Made by a program: the position numbers and the translations under genes
Source: Acidobacteriota bacterium
GTDB lineage: Bacteria; Acidobacteriota; Terriglobia; Bryobacterales; Bryobacteraceae
Length of the DNA stretch: 5,012 bases
Direction of reading: 5' to 3'
Assembly: GCA_021788955.1 (NCBI GenBank)
Contig: JAJYKC010000269.1
Location: 1 to 5,012 of the forward strand
Part shown: piece by piece, positions 1 through 5,012 of the stretch
Position numbering within the stretch: position 1 is the stretch's first letter
Layout of the letters: the number at the start of each line of letters is the position of its first letter
Notes under the pieces: generated by a model
Told to the model about the DNA's origin: nothing
Database searches by the model: none
What the model saw: the letters and a program-made list of their open reading frames with translations, nothing else

Positions 1-864
1 GTCCGAAATCGTCTTGTACGCCTGCCAGTTCAGATACGGATGGATCGCGCCCTCGGAAATCTGCAGCAGATCCTCCGCCCAGGAAAGCTGATACGGCTCG
101 AACGCCCGCGCGTACCGGATCGAGTCGTTCACGTTCAGCCGTCCGAAATGGTCCGCCGCCAGCGGCGCGCCCGGCGGCAGCACATCGCGGATCGCGGCGA
201 TGTATTCGCACAAATATCCGAGCCCCTTCTCCGTGCACACGCCCCGCTCGTTCAACGCCCCCGGCCGGTCCTTCAACATGCTCGACTGCAGGTCCATCTT
301 AAAAAACGTCAGCCCCATCGCCCGGCGCTTCCGCATCCGCTCGGCGTACACCTTCGGATCCGGATGGCTCGTCGTATCGGCGTAAATCCGCACCCGGTCG
401 TGGTTCTTATTCCCGATCAACCGGTGCGCCGGCACGCCGTACACTTTCCCCGCAATATCGTGCAGCGCCATGTCCAGCGCGCTGTATCCGCCGCCCATCC
501 GCCCGTGATTGGTGAACTGGCGAGCCGTCCGCAAATTCGCGTCGATGTTCAGCGGATTCTTCCCCACCAGGTGCGCCTTCAAAATCAGCGCGATTCCCTC
601 CACCCCCGCGTCCCGCACCTCACCCAATCCATACACGCCCTGGTTCGTGTCAATCCGGATCAGAGGGTAGTCGTAGTTGGCCGCCACCCGGCACGCCCGC
701 ATATCGGTAATCTTGAGAGTGCTCGGTGCCGAGTTCTTGTTCACCCGCTCCTGCCCGCTCACTGAACCTTCCGTCGCCTGAAACAGCGGCCCGAACATCG
801 CCGCCGCCGCCGCGCTCCGCATCATCGACCGCCGCGTGATCCCAGTTCTCCGTCGTCTCTTCAT
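1..864 (-). CDS. Mandelate racemase/muconate lactonizing enzyme family protein, Tat-type leader, C-terminus cut by window edge
   Basis: This is the N-terminal 288 residues of an enolase-superfamily enzyme; the frame is open to base 1. Family members abstract a proton alpha to a carboxylate with a bound Mg2+ and act as acid-sugar dehydratases, racemases or cycloisomerases. The leader has a twin-arginine-like stretch (T10-R11-R12-S13-M14-M15) before an Ala-rich segment, suggesting folded export. Residues about 50-155 form the capping domain, with the family-typical SALDMALHDIAGKVYGVP at 128-145. The barrel follows: K189-M-D191 ends a strand where the catalytic K-x-K/K-x-D lies. D238 (AADHFGR) and E264 (WAEDL) sit 26 residues apart, the spacing of the first two metal ligands in mandelate racemase. 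The long 192-216 loop and K-x-D resemble sugar-acid dehydratase subgroups more than mandelate racemase. The third ligand and the barrel's C-terminal half are outside the window, so the substrate cannot be assigned. The ATG at 864 is supported by a Shine-Dalgarno. Family call firm, reaction unknown. Confidence 0.93.
   Translation of the reverse strand, partial: MKRRRRTGITRRSMMRSAAAAAMFGPLFQATEGSVSGQERVNKNSAPSTLKITDMRACRVAANYDYPLIRIDTNQGVYGLGEVRDAGVEGIALILKAHLVGKNPLNIDANLRTARQFTNHGRMGGGYSALDMALHDIAGKVYGVPAHRLIGNKNHDRVRIYADTTSHPDPKVYAERMRKRRAMGLTFFKMDLQSSMLKDRPGALNERGVCTEKGLGYLCEYIAAIRDVLPPGAPLAADHFGRLNVNDSIRYARAFEPYQLSWAEDLLQISEGAIHPYLNWQAYKTISD
799..813 (-). repeat. Five perfect GCG codons in the leader of the enolase-superfamily gene
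   Basis: Five identical GCG codons in a row encode Ala18-Ala22, the start of the hydrophobic part of the Tat-type leader. A perfect trinucleotide run can gain or lose units by slippage without shifting the frame. It may only reflect the high-GC codon choice for a poly-Ala leader. Confidence 0.6.
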
Positions 865-992
865 CGTCTTGTCTCCCGGTGCCTGTCAGGCCAAGATCTT
901 ATCCCAATTCCCCCGCCATTGCCCGGAAGCATCCCGTTCGCAGGTACACCTTGCTGGATGCCACGCCATGTCGTACGCTTGGAACACTCTTT
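865..992. promoter_or_regulatory. Divergent intergenic region between the enolase-superfamily gene and the SGNH hydrolase gene
   Basis: These 128 bases must carry the promoters of both diverging genes. For the leftward gene a weak -10-like TAAGAT (minus strand, 901-896) lies upstream of the ribosome binding site, with no convincing -35. For the rightward gene TTGCTG (951-956) and TACGCT (974-979), spaced by 17 bases, are a poor match to a housekeeping promoter. Two adjacent small palindromes, GCCTGTCAGGC (881-891) and AAGATCTT (893-900), could be operator-like but are short enough to arise by chance. No terminator or RNA structure is evident. Confidence 0.4.
873..877 (-). promoter_or_regulatory. 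Ribosome binding site of the enolase-superfamily gene
   Basis: On the minus strand this reads GGGAG, followed by 8 bases and then the ATG at 864. The spacing and complementarity to the 16S rRNA tail are good, and it fixes the start of the leftward gene. It also argues against the GTG at 879 as start of the rightward gene, because that start would lie almost on top of this site. Confidence 0.75.
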
Positions 993-2024
993 ATGCTGCG
1001 TAAACATGTTTCTCAAGGCAATAGTTCGCTGTCCGATAGAGAATCCGGACAGCGGGGGCTACGGCCATCGCTGGCCATCGTCTTACCTCTATTGTTCCTC
1101 TCTCCGGTCTTCGGTCAGTCGTTCACCGGTATCGTCGTTTTCGGCGATAGTCTCTCGGATCCCGGAAACCACTTCGTCGAATTCGGGACGTCCTCCCACC
1201 AACCATTCGCACCCATCCCCGATGCCTCCTACGACATCGGCGGCCACCACTTCAGCAACGGCGCCACATGGATTGAACGCGTCGCGACCGCCCTAAAAAT
1301 GCCCACCAACGGCGACCCGGCCTTCCGCTCGCCCGGCATCTTCACCAACTACGCCGTCGGCCGCGCCCGTTCGCGCGCGTGCTCCTCGGTACCGTCCGCC
1401 TGCCCGGGCGGCCAGTATCCGTTCAGCGTCGTCGATCTCAACTTCGAAACCACCCGCTTCATGACAGATTTCGCCGGAGCTGCTCCCCCGAACGACTTGT
1501 ATGTAATGTGGATCGGCGCAAATGACCTGGACGACGCTCTCACCGCCCTCCAGACAGACCCCACCGGCGCTACCAGCACCGCCATCCTGACTGCCGCCAT
1601 CAAGTCCGAAGCTACCTCCCTGCAGGCCCTCTACTTAGCCGGCGCGCGGACGTTCCTCGTCCCGAACGCGGTCAACTTCGCCTATGCGCCCTTCGTGCAA
1701 GCCCTCGGACCACCCGCGACAATCCTCTCGGCGCGATTCGCCCAAGCCTACGACGCAGGCATGGCGCAGGTCATGTCCGCCATGTCGGCGCTGCCCGGAA
1801 TCCGCTTCATCTCCTTCGATGGCAATGCGCTATTTGCCGCGATTGAGGCCAACCCTGCCGCCTACGGCATCACCAACGCCACCGAGCCCTGCCTCTCCTT
1901 CGGCGTCATCGGTCACGCCATCTGCTCGAATCCGAACAAGCACCTGTTCTGGGACGGACTCCACTCCACCACCGCCGGTCATCAACAGATCGCGTCCGCG
2001 GTGCTGCAGTTGCTCAGCCAGTAA
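993..2024 (+). CDS. Exported SGNH/GDSL-family lipase/esterase
   Basis: The protein has 343 residues from the ATG at 993. It is a serine hydrolase of the SGNH/GDSL fold, expected to cleave ester bonds (lipid, acyl or acetyl esters) outside the cytoplasm. Block I is VVFGDSLSDPGN (48-59) with nucleophile Ser53. Block II is NYAVG (119-123), whose Gly123 is the probable oxyanion residue. Block III is WIGANDLDD (173-181) with Asn177. Block V is FWDGLHSTTAGH (319-330) with Asp321 and His324 completing the triad. A signal peptide is likely: arginines at 21 and 24, a hydrophobic run at 27-40, and cleavage near Gly41-Gln42. Length is normal for the thermolabile-hemolysin-like GDSL group. Cys130/Cys137 and Cys300/Cys311 could form disulfides. 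The frame extends upstream to a GTG at 879, but that start would sit beside the divergent gene's ribosome site and add a non-signal-like N-terminus. The chosen ATG has only a weak GGA upstream and gives a long n-region, so the start is less certain than the function. Confidence 0.9.
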   Translation: MLRKHVSQGNSSLSDRESGQRGLRPSLAIVLPLLFLSPVFGQSFTGIVVFGDSLSDPGNHFVEFGTSSHQPFAPIPDASYDIGGHHFSNGATWIERVATALKMPTNGDPAFRSPGIFTNYAVGRARSRACSSVPSACPGGQYPFSVVDLNFETTRFMTDFAGAAPPNDLYVMWIGANDLDDALTALQTDPTGATSTAILTAAIKSEATSLQALYLAGARTFLVPNAVNFAYAPFVQALGPPATILSARFAQAYDAGMAQVMSAMSALPGIRFISFDGNALFAAIEANPAAYGITNATEPCLSFGVIGHAICSNPNKHLFWDGLHSTTAGHQQIASAVLQLLSQ

Positions 2025-2075
2025 GCCGATCGGGCAGCGTCCGAAAACAGCGTGGCACGGCGATTGCTTTAGCTC

Positions 2076-2486
2076 ATGGTGGATCGACGATTCAACATGT
2101 GCCTGCATCGCCGTCTCTGGCCGTTAGTGCTCCTGGCTCTCGGGATCGCCGTCAGCCTCGTTCCGGCTGCCGCCCCCGTCGATCAGAAACAAAAAGACAA
2201 GGCGTCAAGCGACTTCATCTTCGAGGCAAAGCCCAAGGAAATCACGGCCGGAGAATCCGTGGTGCTCCGCTGGGCCATCAAGGGCGCCACCAAAGTCACC
2301 ATCGAGGAGGCCGCCGAAACCCGCACCGGCGGCGTCGCACTGAAAAAACTCGGAACCTTCGACGGCTCCAGCGGGACGCTCGAGGTCAAGCCCGAGTCGA
2401 CAACGTCCTACGTCATTAGCTGCGAAGGGTCCACCTCCTTCGCCTGCGCCTCCGTCACGGTTCGCGTGCACGTCAAGGAGAAGTAA
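2076..2486 (+). CDS. Small exported single-domain Ig-like protein, function unknown
   Basis: The protein has 136 residues. The N-terminus is a signal peptide: basic residues (R4, R5, R12, R13), a hydrophobic core at about 14-30, and a likely cleavage after the Ala31-33 cluster. No lipobox is seen. After a short charged linker (DQKQKDK, 36-42) comes one beta-sandwich-like domain, about 47-133. It opens with F-x-A-x-P-x-x-I-x-A-G-x-S-V-x-L-R-W (49-66) and GATKVTIE (70-77), and ends in alternating strands such as SYVISC and ASVTVRVHV. This is the pattern of bacterial Ig-like domains, which often serve as adhesion or protein-interaction modules. Cys116 and Cys124 may pair. No catalytic motif is visible. 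The gene lies 51 bases after the SGNH gene and 6 bases before the DUF362 gene, whose ribosome site is inside this gene. Start choice is open: the ATG at 2076 lacks a clear Shine-Dalgarno, and the ATG at 2097 (Met8) would also leave a complete signal peptide. Confidence 0.8.
   Translation: MVDRRFNMCLHRRLWPLVLLALGIAVSLVPAAAPVDQKQKDKASSDFIFEAKPKEITAGESVVLRWAIKGATKVTIEEAAETRTGGVALKKLGTFDGSSGTLEVKPESTTSYVISCEGSTSFACASVTVRVHVKEK
2475..2480 (+). promoter_or_regulatory. Ribosome binding site of the DUF362 gene, inside the end of the preceding gene
   Basis: AAGGAG lies 12 bases before the ATG at 2493 and within the last codons of the Ig-like gene, whose stop is at 2484-2486. This placement suggests that the two genes share a transcript and may be translationally coupled. 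Confidence 0.65.
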
Positions 2487-2492
2487 CGCCCC

Positions 2493-3578
2493 ATGAACCG
2501 GCCCCGCGTCGCGGTTCTGAAAACGTCCGCCGCCACCGTCCTCCGCGACTATGCGCGCCTCATGCGCCTCGCCGAATATCGACAGTTCGTCCCGAAGGAC
2601 CACGAAACAGCACTAAAGATCAACATCTCCTGGCACTTCTTCTATCCGGCCTGCTCTACCACCCCCTGGCAGCTTGACGGCGTTATCGCCACTCTCCTCG
2701 AAGATGGCTATCCAAAAGAGAGCCTCTTCGGCTGCCACAACCGCACCGTCGTCGTAAGCGCCCGCCGCGGCGAGGTGGCCAACAAACACAAGCAGGTCGT
2801 CGTCGGCAAGTACGGCCTCCGCAACGTGCATTTATACGAAGCAGGCGAGGAGTGGATTCGATACACGCCGAAGGCGAAGATGCGCGTCCTGGACAAGGTC
2901 TACCCGGAAGGCATCCGCATTCCCAAACGGCTTGTCGGCTCGAACGTCATCCACCTCCCGACTATGAAAACCCACGTGTTCACCACCATCACCGGCGCGA
3001 TGAAGAACGCCTTCGGCGGCCTCCTCTTCGAAAAGCGCCATTGGACTCACGCGGTGATTCACGAAACGCTCGTCGACCTGCTCGCCATTCAAAAGGAAAT
3101 CCATCCCGGCCTGTTCGCAGTGATGGACGGAACCTTCGCGGGCGACGGCCCGGGTCCGCGCTGCATGGAGCCCCACGTGAAGAACTACATCCTCGCCTCC
3201 GGGGACATGGTTGCAATCGACGCGGTCGCGGCGAAAATGATGGGCTTCGATCCACTGTCGATTCCCTTCATACGCCTCGCGCACGAACAAGGCTTGGGTT
3301 GCGGCGATCCAAGGGATATCGAAATCGTCGGCGACAGTATCGAAGGAGTCGACTTCCACTTCCACGTCGGCGACACCTTCGCAAGCAGCGGCCAGAAGAT
3401 GATCTACTGGGGCCCGTTGAAACCGCTCGAACACCTGCTTATGCGAACCGTCATCGCACCCTGGTCGTACCTCGCATCATTCTTGTACCACGACGTCTAC
3501 TGGTACAACTTCATCGGCCGCGCCAGGGTGAGGCGCGCGCTCGATACGGAATGGGGCAGCCTCTTCGCTTCGTATTGA
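2493..3578 (+). CDS. DUF362 domain-containing protein
   Basis: The protein has 361 residues and no signal peptide or transmembrane segment. It shows the layout of the DUF362 family, whose biochemical role is not established. An early L-K-I-N motif (41-44) is followed by S-T-T-P (55-58), where many members have a similar K-x-N and A-T-T/S-T-T pair. The family core LPTMKTHVFTTITGAMKNAFGG spans 155-176. Further on come MDGTFAGDGPGP (211-222), NYILASGDMVAIDAVAAKMMG (231-251) and GLGCGDPRDIEIVG (267-280), all in the expected order. Some relatives carry an added 4Fe-4S ferredoxin domain. Here only four scattered cysteines are present (54, 81, 224, 270), so no cluster is expected. The C-terminal 60 residues are rich in Trp, Tyr and Phe (for example YHDVYWYNFIG at 332-342) and might form an amphipathic or surface-binding segment; this is inference. 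The start is set by a Shine-Dalgarno in the preceding gene. Operon membership is likely. The family call is firm. Confidence 0.9.
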   Translation: MNRPRVAVLKTSAATVLRDYARLMRLAEYRQFVPKDHETALKINISWHFFYPACSTTPWQLDGVIATLLEDGYPKESLFGCHNRTVVVSARRGEVANKHKQVVVGKYGLRNVHLYEAGEEWIRYTPKAKMRVLDKVYPEGIRIPKRLVGSNVIHLPTMKTHVFTTITGAMKNAFGGLLFEKRHWTHAVIHETLVDLLAIQKEIHPGLFAVMDGTFAGDGPGPRCMEPHVKNYILASGDMVAIDAVAAKMMGFDPLSIPFIRLAHEQGLGCGDPRDIEIVGDSIEGVDFHFHVGDTFASSGQKMIYWGPLKPLEHLLMRTVIAPWSYLASFLYHDVYWYNFIGRARVRRALDTEWGSLFASY

Positions 3579-3590
3579 CTGGGCTCGCGG

Positions 3591-3596
3591 TACACT
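3591..3596 (+). promoter_or_regulatory. Possible -10 element just ahead of the GTG start at 3603
   Basis: TACACT ends 6 bases before the GTG start, the distance expected if transcription began on the start codon itself and made a leaderless message. No -35 at a normal distance was found: TTGACT at 3575-3580 is only 10 bases away. The alternative is simple read-through from the DUF362 gene. This is a weak call. Confidence 0.2.
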
Positions 3597-3602
3597 ACTT
3601 GA

Positions 3603-4487
3603 GTGCTGTTTGCCGGCTGCCTCGAGCAGTGTTTTACCCGGCGCAGCGGTCTGAAAGCTTCACTCGCCGTGCTTTTGTCGCGGTCCCTGCCAGCTTCTGA
3701 GTCCGCCGCGCGACCTTCCCGAATCGCTGAGCTTGTCCGCCATATCCCACCCAGGCCTCCGGACGCTCCCACCGGCTCCCAATTCGGCGCCTCCGTCGCC
3801 GGCATGGACCGCAAGTTGCGCGAGTGCGCCATCTTCGAACAACTGGCTGCCGGAAACCTGCCGGATTTCGCCAGAACGCTGGTGCCAGTCAAACTTGCCT
3901 CCCAAAGCGCCTCCGTCACGATATTCGTCATGCCGGAGTATCTCGCCATCGGTTCGAACGCCGACTACCTGCGCATCCCCATGAACCTCTGCACCGCTGC
4001 CGCGGTTGCACATCGGTTCCGGTTCCTGTTGCCCACTCCGAAAATGGTGGACGCCATCTACGACCAATCCGTCCGGCGGTTCTTGCCTCAGCCCTTGCCC
4101 GCGGGCCCGCAAATGACCTCCACCGGCTACTACGAACGCCATAACTCCATGATCGACTGGCAATCCGAGATCCGCCGATTCCCCCCGGACATCCTCGTCG
4201 CAGGCCACAAAAAGGATGTCGTCATCACCAACCGCCTGCTCCGCCATCCTGGACGCATCGCCATCTACGGCTGGCACCGCGGACCAGGTATGCCGATTCA
4301 GCCGCTAAGCACCGTGCATGGCGCCGGCTATGCCGACTACAGCCACGGAATCCGCCTTGCCGCCGGGTACGCCTTGGTCCATGACAAGCTTCAGCCGCTT
4401 CAGGACCTCCTCCGCGACTCCCGCTTCGCCACCGCGCTCAGCAGCGAAGGACCAATCAAGATCGCCGCCGTGCTCCCCGCCGTCTAG
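3603..4487 (+). CDS. Conserved-looking protein of unknown function with HGAGYADYSHGIR motif
   Basis: The protein has up to 294 residues and I do not recognise a named family. The first possible start is the GTG at 3603, right after an in-frame TGA at 3600. There is no obvious ribosome binding site, and starts further in (GTG at 3669, ATG at 3804) are possible. The first 36 residues are weakly signal-like (R13, R14, K18, then ASLAVLLS). Residues about 37-100 contain PPRPPDAPTGSQF and a helix-like DRKLRECAIFEQLAAGNLPDF region. The body has several motifs that look constrained: VMPEYLAIGSNADYLRIPM (109-127), LPTPKMVDAIYDQ (143-155), MTSTGYYERHN (171-181), VAGHKKDVVITNRL (199-212), IAIYGWHR (219-226), and STVHGAGYADYSHGIRL (236-252). 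The many His, Asp, Tyr and Lys residues in these motifs suggest an enzyme active site, but the reaction is unknown. Third-position C preference matches the neighbours, supporting a real gene. It follows the DUF362 gene by 24 bases. Confidence 0.8.
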   Translation: MLFAGCLEQCFTRRSGLKASLAVLLSRSLPASESAARPSRIAELVRHIPPRPPDAPTGSQFGASVAGMDRKLRECAIFEQLAAGNLPDFARTLVPVKLASQSASVTIFVMPEYLAIGSNADYLRIPMNLCTAAAVAHRFRFLLPTPKMVDAIYDQSVRRFLPQPLPAGPQMTSTGYYERHNSMIDWQSEIRRFPPDILVAGHKKDVVITNRLLRHPGRIAIYGWHRGPGMPIQPLSTVHGAGYADYSHGIRLAAGYALVHDKLQPLQDLLRDSRFATALSSEGPIKIAAVLPAV

Positions 4488-4488
4488 A

Positions 4489-5012
4489 CTATTTCAGGCT
4501 CTTGCAGCACCGGAACCCCAGATGGTAATTCTCATGGCTGTGCGGATCCATGACCCGTGAGCCATGCCAGTAAGGCGCCCGCCACCGGCACCAGTCCTCA
4601 TGCGCCCGGTACGTATCGAAGATGAACCAGCTCCCTTTCATCTCCGTGTAGCCGAGCTCCCGGCTCCCCAGGCTCGACATCTGGCTCTCCTTCAGCGGAA
4701 GGTTCATGTGTTCAGCGGCGTTGCCGTTCAGATCGTAAACACCGAGCGGGCTCCGGCAATCGGGAAACGCGCCGGCCGGGAACGTGTTTGACCCGCAGCG
4801 CCCCCAGCCGCCTCCGTCACAGCCGGGTGATTTCTGGCTCGAAGTCGCGCAAACGCTCTTTCGGTATTCCGGCCCGTAGCTCCACGTCTCGGTCGGCGCG
4901 TACTTCCTGTTGTGAGCGATCCGCATCCGTTCAATCGCCGCGTTCGGGCTAAGTCCTTTCGCCAGATTCCAGTCGTAGTCCGGCGGCTGCAAACTTCCCG
5001 CGCACGACCCTT
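4489..5012 (-). CDS. SUMF1/formylglycine-generating-enzyme-fold protein, N-terminus cut by window edge, active-site cysteines apparently absent
   Basis: This is the C-terminal 173 residues; the frame runs open past base 5012. An in-window TTG at 4992 should not be taken as the start, because the reading continues upstream in family-like sequence. The SUMF1 (FGE-sulfatase) fold is shown by GVYDLNGNAAEH (90-101 of the visible part), matching the family G-[LV]-Y-D-x-x-G-N-x-x-E block, by MKGSWF (124-129) for the G-G-S-W block, and by the closing LGFRC (164-168). In true formylglycine-generating enzyme two cysteines in a C-Y-R-Y-R-C stretch bind copper and oxidise the sulfatase cysteine. The matching region here, DWCRWRAPYW (139-148), has Trp and Ala at those two places when RWR is aligned with RYR, with a Cys shifted by one. 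It is therefore more likely a divergent SUMF1-fold protein than a sulfatase activator. Eight cysteines (3, 54, 64, 72, 85, 141, 168, 169) suggest disulfides and export. The stop lies one base from that of the convergent unknown gene. Confidence 0.87.
   Translation of the reverse strand, partial: GSCAGSLQPPDYDWNLAKGLSPNAAIERMRIAHNRKYAPTETWSYGPEYRKSVCATSSQKSPGCDGGGWGRCGSNTFPAGAFPDCRSPLGVYDLNGNAAEHMNLPLKESQMSSLGSRELGYTEMKGSWFIFDTYRAHEDWCRWRAPYWHGSRVMDPHSHENYHLGFRCCKSLK

Noticed and set aside
40..765. Plus-strand open frame of 241 codons opposite the enolase-superfamily gene
   Set aside because: The minus strand here encodes a clear family protein with domain motifs, while the plus-strand product is an Arg/His/Pro/Val-rich sequence typical of the antisense of a high-GC gene.
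879..992. Upstream extension of the SGNH hydrolase to the GTG at 879
   Set aside because: The start would lie next to the divergent gene's ribosome site, leave no room for promoters, and put 38 non-signal-like residues ahead of the signal peptide.
2025..2075. Possible terminator after the SGNH hydrolase, around CCGATCGG at 2026-2033
   Set aside because: It is an 8-base palindrome with no loop and no T run, so it cannot form a useful hairpin.
2832..3434. Minus-strand frame of 200 codons opposite the DUF362 gene
   Set aside because: It is the codon-aligned antisense of a C3-rich gene, with no recognisable domain or ribosome site.
3575..3596. Promoter formed by TTGACT (3575-3580) and TACACT (3591-3596)
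   Set aside because: The spacing is only 10 bases, far short of the 16-18 needed, so the two boxes cannot work together.
2852..3700. Plus-strand frame of 282 codons overlapping the DUF362 gene
   Set aside because: The product is dominated by Arg, Pro and His with no motifs, and the overlapping DUF362 frame has strong family blocks throughout.
3660..4277. Minus-strand frame of 205 codons opposite the unknown protein
   Set aside because: The product is a Gly/Asp/Val-rich antisense product. The plus-strand frame has the motif structure and the same codon preference as its neighbours.
4990..4992. TTG as start codon of the SUMF1-fold gene
   Set aside because: The frame stays open to the window edge and the upstream residues (GSCAGS) fit the family, so this is an internal Leu of a longer protein.

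Overview
The window looks like a stretch of GC-rich bacterial chromosome with short intergenic gaps. It holds six protein-coding genes, two of which are cut by the window ends. The gene content is an enolase-superfamily enzyme with a twin-arginine-type leader, a DUF362 protein, a secreted Ig-like single-domain protein, a SUMF1/formylglycine-enzyme-fold protein and an SGNH hydrolase. This mix is typical of soil Acidobacteriota of the Solibacter/Bryobacter type, though Verrucomicrobiota or Planctomycetota cannot be excluded. The lineage call is inferred from protein character and composition, not from a marker gene. I see no RNA gene, insertion sequence, CRISPR array or phage gene.

Layout. (1) Positions 1-864, minus strand: the N-terminal 288 residues of a mandelate racemase/muconate lactonizing enzyme family protein, whose C-terminus lies beyond the left edge. 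(2) Positions 865-992: a divergent intergenic region of 128 bases with a good ribosome binding site for the leftward gene and two small adjacent palindromes. (3) Positions 993-3578, and perhaps to 4487, plus strand: a run of tightly spaced genes. They are an exported SGNH/GDSL hydrolase, a small exported Ig-like protein, a DUF362 protein 6 bases further on with a clear Shine-Dalgarno inside the preceding gene, and a conserved-looking protein of unknown function that starts at a GTG. (4) Positions 4489-5012, minus strand: the C-terminal 173 residues of a SUMF1-fold protein. Its stop codon is separated by one base from the stop of the convergent unknown gene.

How the genes may work together. 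The four plus-strand genes could be one operon, with gaps of 51, 6 and 24 bases, but their products do not form a pathway I recognise. The first two are exported; the DUF362 protein has no signal peptide. The flanking minus-strand genes are separate transcription units. The plus strand is C-rich over G in both gene orientations, so the skew follows the DNA strand rather than the coding strand.

I found no clearly new system. The points most worth checking are the unknown protein with a dense set of conserved-looking polar motifs, the SUMF1-fold protein that seems to lack the two active-site cysteines of formylglycine-generating enzyme, and the enolase-superfamily enzyme with its K-x-D plus Asp-His arrangement.
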